A DNA stretch of 64,000 nt from an uncultured Clostridia bacterium. Its GTDB lineage: Bacteria > Bacillota > Clostridia > Christensenellales > UBA1242. Made by a program: the position numbers and the translations under genes. The notes under the pieces were generated by a model. It was not told where the DNA came from, ran no database searches, and saw only the letters and a list, made by a program, of their open reading frames with translations. Positions within the stretch are counted from its first letter, which is position 1; each line of letters opens with the position of its first letter. Below, piece after piece: positions 51,945-60,399 of the stretch. The DNA is taken from positions 124,001 to 188,000 of the forward strand of contig CALVMV010000001.1 in NCBI GenBank assembly GCA_944349375.1. Reading direction: 5' to 3'.

Positions 51945-54900
51945 CAAAATATTATATTCATCAAGAGCTTGTTTTTTCTGTTTTTCAAGCAAACTTTCTT
52001 TTCCATTTTCAATTGTTATCATAAATCTTCTTTCATTAGCTAAAAAGTCTTTATACAATCCTTCGTTTAATTTGCTTTGCAAAATTAGCTTATTTGTTGT
52101 TGGATTATATGTATACAATGGCCAAAACCCACAATCAACAGCTTTTCTTTGTTCTTCTAAAGAATTTGCTAAATTATAACCTTGATTTATACAAGGACAA
52201 TATGCGATAACTAGACTAGGCCCATTATATTCTTGTGCTTGCTTCAATGCTTTTATTGTTTGTGTTATATCTTTTCCAAGTGCAATTTGTGATACGAAAA
52301 CATTTTTGTAATTCAATGCGATTAATCCCAAATTCTTTTTTGCAGTTTGTTTTCCATTTTCGCTAAATTTTATGCTTGCTCCAGTAGGAGTTGCTTTGCT
52401 TGTTTGACCTCCTGTGTTTGAATAAGATTGATTGTCGAGAACCAAAATGTTCACATTTTCTCCGCTCGCGAGAACATGGTCAAGTCCGCCATACCCTATG
52501 TCATAAGCCCAGCCATCACCTCCAATTATCCAAACATTTTTGTTTTGTTTATTATAATTTTTTGCAAGCGTCATTCCCAATCCAAATTCTGCATTATCTT
52601 CAAAAAGGCTATTTGCCCATGTTATTCCATTACCTTTTTCATCAACTGCAAAAGGACATGAACCGTAGCTTCCAGCATAAATTGAAGAACAACCTGTGGC
52701 ATTTGCAATCATCATGTTAGATCCATTTATCATCGTTAAAATTTTTATATAACTTGTTTGTCCACAACCAGCACAAGCTCCAGGATATCTAAACAATGGT
52801 TTATTAAATTGCAATCCTTTTGCAAAATCTGTTGAAAATTTTTCTTGTTTATAAATTGGGAGATTTTTATATTTTTTATATAAATTTTTTGCTCCTTCCA
52901 ACAAACTTTCAGCAGGATATAACTTTAAAGCTTTTTTTAGTGCTGGACAAGAATTAACACAAACACCACAGCCTGTGCAATCTTCTGGAGAAAGTAAAAT
53001 TCTAAATAATTTATCTTCAAAACCTATGGCTTTTACAAAATCTGATTTATCTTTATCTTTTATGTTTTTTTCTTCTACCAATAAACTTTGAAGGGCAGAG
53101 TGAGGGCAAACAAGAGTGCAGGTTCCACATTGAGTGCAATTTTCTTTTATAAATTTTGGCAAATTTAATGCAATTGCTCTTTTTTCATACTTGCTTGTGT
53201 CTAAAGGAACAGAACCATCACTTTCAAATGCGCTAACTGGAATAAAGTCGCCTTCTAATTTTTCAAGTTTAGACATTATCTGATTATAAAAATTGTTTTG
53301 TTTTTTTATAATTTCATAATTTTTGCCTGAGAAATTTAAAAAATCAACATTTTCGATATTTTCAAATGATTTCTGCATGGCTTGTATATTTTTATTTATA
53401 ACATCTTTTCCTTTTTTTGAAAACAGTAATTTAATTTCGCTTGTAATTTCTTTTTCAATTTCTTTTCGACTTAAAAAGTTTGAAATAGATAAAAGGGCAG
53501 TTTCCATTATTATATTTATTTTATTACCAAGTCCACATTCATTGGCAATTTTTTGTGCGTTTATAGAATACAAATGGCAATTTTTTTCTTTTAATTTTTC
53601 TATAAAAGACTGTGGTAAAACTTTGTTGAGTTCTTTATCCTTAAAAATAGAGTTAATCAAAACTATACCATTTTCTTTTATCCCTTTAAGACAGTTATAT
53701 CTATGAATAAAAGAAAAATTATTAATGCAAACAATATTTTCAGAATTTAATAAATAAGCAGATTTAATCTTTTTGTCAGATATTCTAACATGGCTTTGAG
53801 TTAAGCTTCCTGATTTTTTCGAATCGTATTCAAAATATCCTTGGACTTCTTTATTTAATTTTTCACCCAATATTTTGATTAAAGATTTGCTAGCAGATAC
53901 AGAGCCATCAGAGCCTAAGCCAAATATTTTAATAGAAAAACAATTGTCGAAATTTTGAGAATCTTCTACATTTAAAGAAGTATAAGTTTTGTCATCAATT
54001 ATCCCAATAGTAAAGTCATCTTTTTTATTTTTTTGCATATTTTCATATACAGATTTTACGCAAGATGGTGTAAATTCTTTTCCACCTAAGCCATATACAC
54101 CTGATAAAACTTCAATATTACTTTTGGATAATGAACTTATTACATCAAGAGCTAATGGCTGTTTTGTTCCACTTTCTTTTGTTCTATCTAAAACAGTTAT
54201 AATCTTTGCTGTTTTAGGCAATTCTTTTAAAAATAAGTTTTTTATAAAAGGGCGATAAAGTAAAACTTTTATAAGACCTATTTTTTCATCAGGGTGATTA
54301 TCAATATATTCTTCTATTGTTTGACAAGCTGATCCCATTGCAACAATTATTTTATTCGCTTTTTTGTTACCATAATATTCAAATGCTTTATATTTTCTAC
54401 CACAAGTATTTTCAATTTCATTAAAAGTAGAGATTAAATTTTGCTCGATGTTCTGATACAGAACTTCTCTTGCAATTCTATTTTGGAAAAAAGTATCAGG
54501 ATTTTGTACTGTCCCAAATTGTTTATTTAAATCTCTTTTTTTATAATTTTTGATAAGCTTTTCGGTTAAATTTTTTATTTGATTATCGCTAAAAACTTCA
54601 ACTTTTTGCAATTCATGTGAAGTCCTAAATCCGTCCATAAAATGAAGAACAGGTAGATTGCTTTTTAAAGCTAACATATGAGATGCTAATGCTAAATCGT
54701 GGCTTGATTGAACGCTATCACTTGCAAGCATAATAATACCACTTGATCGAACAGCCATGACATCACTATGGTCGCAAAAAATGGACAGAGCATGAGAAGC
54801 TATACTTCTTGCGCTAACATGAATGACTGCAGGTAAATTTTCGCCTACTAGTTTATACAAAGTTGGCAGCATTAATAATAGTCCTTGAGAAGATGTAAAG

Positions 54901-55139
54901 GTTGTAGATAGTGCATTAGACAAAATTGCGCCGTGCAAAGTTCCACTGACGCCTGTTTCAGATTGCATTTCTATTATTTTAACGCTCTCGCCTAGAATGT
55001 TTTTTTTGTTTTCACTTGCAAGGAGAGAAACCTTTTCTGCCATTGGAGTAGAGGGGGTTATAGGATATATTGGAATTATTTCACTAAGTTTATAAGCTAC
55101 TAGAGCGGTGCTTTCTGCTCCATCTAATATTTTTTTCAT
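51924..55139 (-). CDS. nifJ: Pyruvate:ferredoxin (flavodoxin) oxidoreductase
   Basis: The single-chain enzyme of anaerobes oxidises pyruvate to acetyl-CoA and CO2 and reduces ferredoxin. At 1071 residues it is shorter than the usual 1170-1190. Domain order is standard. Domain I has PITPSTPMAEK and TFTSSQGLLLMLPTLYKL, and the gamma region has GLGSDGSVSASKS. The two 4Fe-4S sites are CTQCGTCTLVCPHS (about 663) and CTGCGVCVNSCP (about 716). The thiamine-diphosphate domain has GDGWAYDIGYGGLDH and NQSYSNTGGQ, and the C-terminal cysteine is in CPCINQGYN. Key residues are intact; the missing length lies in linkers. ACGAGG precedes the ATG. Confidence 0.96.
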   Translation of the reverse strand: MKKILDGAESTALVAYKLSEIIPIYPITPSTPMAEKVSLLASENKKNILGESVKIIEMQSETGVSGTLHGAILSNALSTTFTSSQGLLLMLPTLYKLVGENLPAVIHVSARSIASHALSIFCDHSDVMAVRSSGIIMLASDSVQSSHDLALASHMLALKSNLPVLHFMDGFRTSHELQKVEVFSDNQIKNLTEKLIKNYKKRDLNKQFGTVQNPDTFFQNRIAREVLYQNIEQNLISTFNEIENTCGRKYKAFEYYGNKKANKIIVAMGSACQTIEEYIDNHPDEKIGLIKVLLYRPFIKNLFLKELPKTAKIITVLDRTKESGTKQPLALDVISSLSKSNIEVLSGVYGLGGKEFTPSCVKSVYENMQKNKKDDFTIGIIDDKTYTSLNVEDSQNFDNCFSIKIFGLGSDGSVSASKSLIKILGEKLNKEVQGYFEYDSKKSGSLTQSHVRISDKKIKSAYLLNSENIVCINNFSFIHRYNCLKGIKENGIVLINSIFKDKELNKVLPQSFIEKLKEKNCHLYSINAQKIANECGLGNKINIIMETALLSISNFLSRKEIEKEITSEIKLLFSKKGKDVINKNIQAMQKSFENIENVDFLNFSGKNYEIIKKQNNFYNQIMSKLEKLEGDFIPVSAFESDGSVPLDTSKYEKRAIALNLPKFIKENCTQCGTCTLVCPHSALQSLLVEEKNIKDKDKSDFVKAIGFEDKLFRILLSPEDCTGCGVCVNSCPALKKALKLYPAESLLEGAKNLYKKYKNLPIYKQEKFSTDFAKGLQFNKPLFRYPGACAGCGQTSYIKILTMINGSNMMIANATGCSSIYAGSYGSCPFAVDEKGNGITWANSLFEDNAEFGLGMTLAKNYNKQNKNVWIIGGDGWAYDIGYGGLDHVLASGENVNILVLDNQSYSNTGGQTSKATPTGASIKFSENGKQTAKKNLGLIALNYKNVFVSQIALGKDITQTIKALKQAQEYNGPSLVIAYCPCINQGYNLANSLEEQRKAVDCGFWPLYTYNPTTNKLILQSKLNEGLYKDFLANERRFMITIENGKESLLEKQKKQALDEYNILKNKSET

Positions 55140-55215
55140 AAAAACCTCGTTTTTAGTATATTATTTATGAAGATAAAAAGTCAAATGAAATTAAATTTAA
55201 AATTATTTAAAAAAC

Positions 55216-55244
55216 TTGCCCAAAACTTATGTTTTTTGTATAAT
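55216..55244 (+). promoter_or_regulatory. Promoter giving leaderless truA mRNA
   Basis: TTGCCC (55216-55221), a 17-nt spacer, TATAAT (55239-55244), 6 nt, then ATG at 55251. No Shine-Dalgarno sequence is present. Confidence 0.75.
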
Positions 55245-55250
55245 AATCTT

Positions 55251-55982
55251 ATGAAAAGAATACTTTTAAAAATTGCTTATAATGGTTCAAAATTTCATGG
55301 TTGGCAAAGACAAGAAGGGCAAAGAACGGTTCAAGGTGAAATCGAAAATGCAATCTTTGTAGCCTTTAAGCAGCGCTGTGATGTGTTTGCTAGTGGAAGG
55401 ACAGATGCTGGTGTTCATGCCCTTGCTCAACAGGCACATTTTGATATTGAAGATAGTGTGCCAGTTAATAAAATTAAAACTATTTTAAACAGAGTCCTTC
55501 CTTTAGATATTACAATTTTGTCTGCAAAAAAGATGAAAAATGATTTCCATGCTAGATTTAATGTAACTAGAAAAACATATATGTACAAATTGTACACAGG
55601 CGAAAGGAATTGTTTTATTTGTGATAAAGTTGCTTTTGTTACAACTCCTTTTGATATTGACAAAATGAAATATATTAGCAAACTTTTTGTTGGAGAACAT
55701 AATTTTAAAGGGTTTTGTTCTTCACAAACCTCATCTGAAAATTTTGTAAGGACTATTTACAATATAGAATTTATACAAAAGAAAAATATTTTAAATATTG
55801 AGATAACTGGAAATGGTTTTTTAATGAATATGGTAAGAATTTTAGTTGGGTCTATGCTTGACTATGCACAAGGCAAAATAACAGAAGAAAAATTAAAAAA
55901 CGCATTGGGAAAAGGCGACAGGTCGCAAAGTGGTAGAACCATGCCACCACAAGGACTGTATTTAAAAAAAGTTTATTATTAA
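55251..55982 (+). CDS. truA: tRNA pseudouridine38-40 synthase TruA
   Basis: The 243-residue enzyme converts uridines 38-40 of the tRNA anticodon arm to pseudouridine. The start MKRILLKIAYNGSKFHGWQR is the standard TruA N-terminus. The catalytic Asp is D52 in FASGRTDAGVHALAQ. RKTYMYKLYTGERN and LMNMVRILVGSMLDYAQGKI are conserved. The start at 55251 is preferred over the upstream in-frame ATG at 55167 because the protein then begins at the usual place, and because a promoter ends 6 nt before it. Confidence 0.95.
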   Translation: MKRILLKIAYNGSKFHGWQRQEGQRTVQGEIENAIFVAFKQRCDVFASGRTDAGVHALAQQAHFDIEDSVPVNKIKTILNRVLPLDITILSAKKMKNDFHARFNVTRKTYMYKLYTGERNCFICDKVAFVTTPFDIDKMKYISKLFVGEHNFKGFCSSQTSSENFVRTIYNIEFIQKKNILNIEITGNGFLMNMVRILVGSMLDYAQGKITEEKLKNALGKGDRSQSGRTMPPQGLYLKKVYY

Positions 55983-56046
55983 TGCTTATATACTTGCATA
56001 AATTTGCTTTCTATGATAAAATTCTCGTTGAAAAAAGGATAAAAAT

Positions 56047-57858
56047 ATGATTACAGATAGACAACTTAAAGAAAAATGGTTTAAATTTTTTGAAGAACAT
56101 GGTTTTAAAAAAATTGAAGGATTTTCAATTATTCCTGAAAATGATCCAACAGTTCTTTTTACAACCGCTGGAATGCATCCTTTAGTCCCTTATCTATTAG
56201 GAGAGAAACATCCTTCTGGAGATAAAATTTATGATGTGCAAAGATGTATAAGGACAAGCGATATTGATTCTGTAGGTGATTCAAGCCACCTAACATTTTT
56301 TGAAATGCTCGGAAATTGGACATTAGGAGAATGTGACAAAACACAAATGATTAAACTTAGTTTTGAGTTTTTGACTAGTCCGAAATATTTAGGCATTGAT
56401 AAAGATAAATTGGCAGTTACCGTGTTTGCTGGTAATGATGTTGCACCTAGAGATGAAGAAGCTTATAATGCTTGGAAAGAGTGTGGTATTGAAAATATTT
56501 TTTTTACAAGTGAAGATAATTGGTGGGCGCTTGGTGGTGGTGTTGGACCTTGTGGACCAGATACAGAAATGTTTTATGATACTGGTAAACCTAAGTGCTG
56601 TGAAAATTGCTCTCCTTCTTGCGATTGCGGAAAATATATGGAAATTTGGAATGATGTTTTCATGCAATATGTAGTTGATAATGCAGGGGAAAAAGCAAAG
56701 AAATTATCTCGACCAAACATAGATACAGGTATGGGGCTAGAAAGAACTGTGGCTATATTAAATAATGCTCAAAGTGTTTATGATAGTGGCTGTTTAAAAA
56801 GAGTTATAGACTATATTAATCAGTTTGCTAAAATTAAATATGATGACCACAATGCAAAAAGAAGTTACAGGGTTATAACTGACCATTTGCGTTCTTCAAC
56901 CTTTATTTTGGGAGATGCTAGGGGTGTTGTGCCTTCAAATGTTGGGCAAGGATACATTTTAAGAAGATTTATTCGCAGAGCAATAAACTGTAGTAGAAAT
57001 ATCGGCTTTGATTGTTCTTTGTTTGCTAATATCGTAGATATTTATGTTGATGAATATGGGCAAGATTATGCAGACATTAAAGCGAACAGACAATTTATTA
57101 AAGATGAAATGCTCAAAGAAGTTAACAAATTTTCAAAAGCTTTGGAAGAAGGGCACAAAGAATTCAATAAAGTTATTAATGGGATAGAAAGACATAAAGA
57201 ATTTGCTGCAAAAAATGGTCAAGTCGTTGAAAACATAATCAATGGTAAAGCTGCCTTTAGGCTTTACGATACTTTTGGATTTCCTTTGGAATTAACAGAA
57301 GAACTCGCTAAAGAAAAAGGTTATAGTGTAGATAGGGCAGGATTTGATGAAATGTTTAAAGCTCATCAAGAAAAATCTAGACAAGCTACTGCGGGTATGT
57401 TTAAAGGCGGACTTGCCGATACTTCTAATCAATCTGCTTTTTTGCATACAGCAACACATCTTCTGCTTGCAGGATTACAAAAAATGTTTGGCAAGCAAGT
57501 TGTTCAAAAAGGCTCAAATATAACACCTGAAAGGCTAAGATTTGATTTTAACCTCGATCATAAAATGACGGCGGATGAAATATTAGAAGTTGAAAATTTT
57601 GTAAACGATGCTATAAAGAGATCTTTGCCTGTAAAATGCGAAGTTATGAGCTTGGAAAAGGCTAAAGAAACTGGTGCTCACGGAACTTTTACTAATAAGT
57701 ACGGCGAAGAAGTTAAAGTGTACTCTATTGGTGATGTTAGCAAAGAAATTTGTGGGGGACCACACGCAGAGAATACCTCACAATTACATCATTTTAAAAT
57801 AATAAAAGAAGAATCTTCTTCAAGCGGAATAAGAAGAATTAAAGCTATTTTAGATTAA
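56047..57858 (+). CDS. alaS: Alanyl-tRNA synthetase, compact form
   Basis: This enzyme charges tRNA-Ala. At 603 residues it is far shorter than the usual 870-880. The class II catalytic core is intact (FTTAGMHPLVPYLLGEKHPS, GDSSHLTFFEMLGNWTLGE, NTDTG-like RPNIDTGMGLERTVAIL), followed by the tRNA-binding region and the editing domain (HTATHLL; CGGPHAENT, with Pro in place of the more common Thr). The protein stops at SSGIRRIKAIL, exactly where the DHHA1/C-Ala region normally begins. No frameshifted continuation follows; a new promoter does. The RBS is AAAAGGA. Confidence 0.93.
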   Translation: MITDRQLKEKWFKFFEEHGFKKIEGFSIIPENDPTVLFTTAGMHPLVPYLLGEKHPSGDKIYDVQRCIRTSDIDSVGDSSHLTFFEMLGNWTLGECDKTQMIKLSFEFLTSPKYLGIDKDKLAVTVFAGNDVAPRDEEAYNAWKECGIENIFFTSEDNWWALGGGVGPCGPDTEMFYDTGKPKCCENCSPSCDCGKYMEIWNDVFMQYVVDNAGEKAKKLSRPNIDTGMGLERTVAILNNAQSVYDSGCLKRVIDYINQFAKIKYDDHNAKRSYRVITDHLRSSTFILGDARGVVPSNVGQGYILRRFIRRAINCSRNIGFDCSLFANIVDIYVDEYGQDYADIKANRQFIKDEMLKEVNKFSKALEEGHKEFNKVINGIERHKEFAAKNGQVVENIINGKAAFRLYDTFGFPLELTEELAKEKGYSVDRAGFDEMFKAHQEKSRQATAGMFKGGLADTSNQSAFLHTATHLLLAGLQKMFGKQVVQKGSNITPERLRFDFNLDHKMTADEILEVENFVNDAIKRSLPVKCEVMSLEKAKETGAHGTFTNKYGEEVKVYSIGDVSKEICGGPHAENTSQLHHFKIIKEESSSSGIRRIKAILD

Positions 57859-57863
57859 AACTA

Positions 57864-57892
57864 TTGAATTGTTTTATTTTCTATGATATAAT
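57864..57892 (+). promoter_or_regulatory. Sigma-A promoter
   Basis: TTGAAT (57864-57869), a 17-nt spacer and TATAAT (57887-57892), then AAGGAGG before the ATG at 57911. Confidence 0.75.
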
Positions 57893-57910
57893 TAAAGTCA
57901 AGGAGGAAAA

Positions 57911-59329
57911 ATGGCAGGAGATAAAGTAAAGAAAGGGTTTATGTCCTACGTATTAGTGCTTTTATTAACCTTAATAGCTGCATTCTTTGTTATCGTAGTG
58001 GTTATGATTTTTAATCCTGGTCTAAATATCATGGGCTATAAATACTTTTCTCATGTTAAAGAATACAAAATAGACGAACCTATAGAAAACTCACAAACAA
58101 AAATAAATTTGGCTAATGCAACAGATATTGTTGTTGATGGAAACTTAATCAATTTTGAAATATATAGAGATAATTTAGTAGAAAATACAACAATTGAAAT
58201 TGTTAATTATCAAACAGGTTTCGCAAAAGCTGAGCAAAGCACCGATTTTAGTTATAATATTGACTATTCTTTGAAAGAAGATGACAGATATCTATTAAAT
58301 ATACAGTTAGAAAATGCAAATGGATTTTTGTATTTTAATAATAATTGTTATGTTCGAATTTTAATTCCTGCAAGCCAGGTTGTAAACGCAACTAGTTCGT
58401 TGATGGTTTCTACCGAAGGTGGTTCTATTTCTTTAGGGGCAGGACCTGCATTAGAAACAGAGAGTCAATCGTATTTCCAATTTTCAAATGTTACTTTAAA
58501 CACTAAAAGCGGAAATGTTCTTATTGGAAAGTATTTAACTTGTAATTTTGCTAATCTTAGTGTAAACTGTGGTAACGGTAATTTTACTTGTCCTTATGAT
58601 ATCTCTTTTGTAGAGGGAGGAAAGTTTAATATTTCTGGCGAAAATGCAAATGTAGAGCTTAAGAGCATTTCATCAGAGGGTTACGAAGATTTTGATATTT
58701 TTTATAATGTTTCTAGTGGAAATTTTAAAGTTACTGAATTTATTATAGGCAAGCTTTATTTATCTACGATTTCTTCAACTATAGATATAAAATATTTTAT
58801 AGGAGAGTTAAGCTCTAACGATTTGGTAAATTCAATGAATGGATTTAAGCTGGCGATTGATGCCATTGCTGGGGATATGAGTTTACCATTTGCTAATAAT
58901 AGCAACATAACAATAAATGATGCATCACTATGCAATATGTATATTAATTCTACAAATACGAATGTTTCAATTAATAAATTAGGAGGCAACTCTTGGATTG
59001 AGACAAAACAAGGGAATTTAAGTGTTGGCGTGTATTCTACTAATGGAGAAATCACATTGATTAATGATACTGGAACAATAACAATTGATGGTGATGAAAC
59101 TATGAACAACATAATAAATGCAAAATCGGAAACTGGAAACATCACTCTTAATTATAATCCTGTATCTAGTTTTACTGTCAATTTTTATAAAGCAAATGGC
59201 GAAGCTAAAATTGATAATATTTCTGCAGAGGGTTATGAATCATCATTAAAAAATCCATTATATATTAATGGTGGTGGAACTATAATGTCTCTTTATACAA
59301 ATGGACAAATAGCATTAAAAATTAAGTAA
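57911..59329 (+). CDS. Membrane-anchored beta-helix-like surface protein (DUF4097-like)
   Basis: The 472-residue protein has one N-terminal membrane helix (about 11-35) and a long extracellular beta-rich region made of irregular short strands with recurring N/S/G turns (LNTKSGNVLIGKYL, VNCGNGNFTCPYDI, TKQGNLSVGVYSTNGEITLI, AKSETGNITLNYNP). This matches the DUF4097 / putative-adhesin type of beta-helix. No catalytic motif is seen. The function is probably structural or adhesive. AAGGAGG precedes the ATG. Confidence 0.6.
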   Translation: MAGDKVKKGFMSYVLVLLLTLIAAFFVIVVVMIFNPGLNIMGYKYFSHVKEYKIDEPIENSQTKINLANATDIVVDGNLINFEIYRDNLVENTTIEIVNYQTGFAKAEQSTDFSYNIDYSLKEDDRYLLNIQLENANGFLYFNNNCYVRILIPASQVVNATSSLMVSTEGGSISLGAGPALETESQSYFQFSNVTLNTKSGNVLIGKYLTCNFANLSVNCGNGNFTCPYDISFVEGGKFNISGENANVELKSISSEGYEDFDIFYNVSSGNFKVTEFIIGKLYLSTISSTIDIKYFIGELSSNDLVNSMNGFKLAIDAIAGDMSLPFANNSNITINDASLCNMYINSTNTNVSINKLGGNSWIETKQGNLSVGVYSTNGEITLINDTGTITIDGDETMNNIINAKSETGNITLNYNPVSSFTVNFYKANGEAKIDNISAEGYESSLKNPLYINGGGTIMSLYTNGQIALKIK

Positions 59330-59357
59330 AAGGCAGTTATGCCTTTTATTTATTTTT
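59328..59357 (+). terminator. Intrinsic terminator
   Basis: AAAAGGCA (59328-59335) / TGCCTTTT (59340-59347) followed by a T-rich tract; the left arm overlaps the stop codon's surroundings. Confidence 0.8.
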
Positions 59358-59373
59358 ATATTATTTTGTTTTA

Positions 59374-59388
59374 TGTTATAATCTTTAT
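59374..59388 (+). promoter_or_regulatory. Extended -10 promoter, leaderless start
   Basis: TG-T-TATAAT (-10 at 59377-59382) ends 6 nt before the ATG at 59389. No Shine-Dalgarno sequence and no clear -35. Confidence 0.6.
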
Positions 59389-60399
59389 ATGGTAGTAAAG
59401 AGTTTTATTCATTGTGCAGACTTACACTTAGGAGCTAAAAATCCTAAACTTTCATTAGTAAAGCAAAAACAGTTATCGCAAGAACATTTGGAAAAGTTAG
59501 AAGACATCTTTTTAAGTAATACTGATGTCGTAATTATTTGTGGAGATCTGTTTCATCAAAGGACGGTAACGAAAAAGATTTCTTCAATTTTTTTTGATTA
59601 TGTGAAAAATTTTAATAAACCTGTTTTATATGTTTGTGGTAATCATGATGAAAAATTTGAGTTCGATATGTTACCAGAAAATTTTTATATTTTAAATTAT
59701 CATGATCCTGTCTTTAAAACTGAAAATGTGGATTTTTGGTGCAAAGATGCAGATTTTTCAAATTTTGACAACGAAAAAATAAATGTCTTATTATTGCATG
59801 GTGAGATATTTAATAAAGAAGACAATGATTATATAGATATAAAAAAATATTTAATTAAACCTTTTGATTATGTTGCTTTAGGACATCAGCATTCTTTTTG
59901 GCAGGGTGATATTAATAACACTAAACTAGTTTATGCTGGTGCGACTTTTGGGAATGGCTTCGATGAATGTGGGGGAAAAGGTTTTGTTAAAGTTGATATT
60001 CAAAAACCTTTGACATATTCATTTGTTCCAGTTTCACAAAGAGAGTTTAAAATAATAAATTTTGATATTTCAAATATTGAAAATGATTTAGTTTTAAAAA
60101 ATAAGTTGTCAAGCATTATGAAACAAGAAAAAGATAATCTTGTTAGAATAAATTTAACAGGTTACTATTCAGAAGAGAACAAACCAAATTTTAATATTCT
60201 TGCCTTTGATAATTTTTATTATGAATTTGTTGATAAAACAAAATTAAAAATAGATTTTCAAAAATATAAAAATGAACCATTATCTTTTAAAGCCGAATTT
60301 ATAAAATTGGTTGAGCAATTGGAATGTGATGAAGAAGAAAAAAATAAAATTTTGACAATAGGACTTGAAGCTTTGCAAGGGGAAGATTTATCTATATGA
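59389..60399 (+). CDS. SbcD/YhaO-like DNA repair exonuclease
   Basis: The 336-residue metallophosphoesterase resembles YhaO/SbcD/Mre11. The metal motifs are all present: HCADLHLGA, CGDLFHQ, CGNHDEKFEF, LLHGEIFN and ALGHQHSFW. The C-terminal part (about 225-336) would contact the ATPase partner. The following SbcC/YhaN-like gene overlaps it by ATGA, so the two form an operon for a nuclease complex acting on DNA ends or structures. The start is leaderless. Confidence 0.88.
   Translation: MVVKSFIHCADLHLGAKNPKLSLVKQKQLSQEHLEKLEDIFLSNTDVVIICGDLFHQRTVTKKISSIFFDYVKNFNKPVLYVCGNHDEKFEFDMLPENFYILNYHDPVFKTENVDFWCKDADFSNFDNEKINVLLLHGEIFNKEDNDYIDIKKYLIKPFDYVALGHQHSFWQGDINNTKLVYAGATFGNGFDECGGKGFVKVDIQKPLTYSFVPVSQREFKIINFDISNIENDLVLKNKLSSIMKQEKDNLVRINLTGYYSEENKPNFNILAFDNFYYEFVDKTKLKIDFQKYKNEPLSFKAEFIKLVEQLECDEEEKNKILTIGLEALQGEDLSI

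Noticed and set aside
55167..55250. Longer N-terminus for TruA from the in-frame ATG at 55167
   Set aside because: It would add 28 residues not found in TruA, lies upstream of the promoter that ends 6 nt before 55251, and has no RBS.
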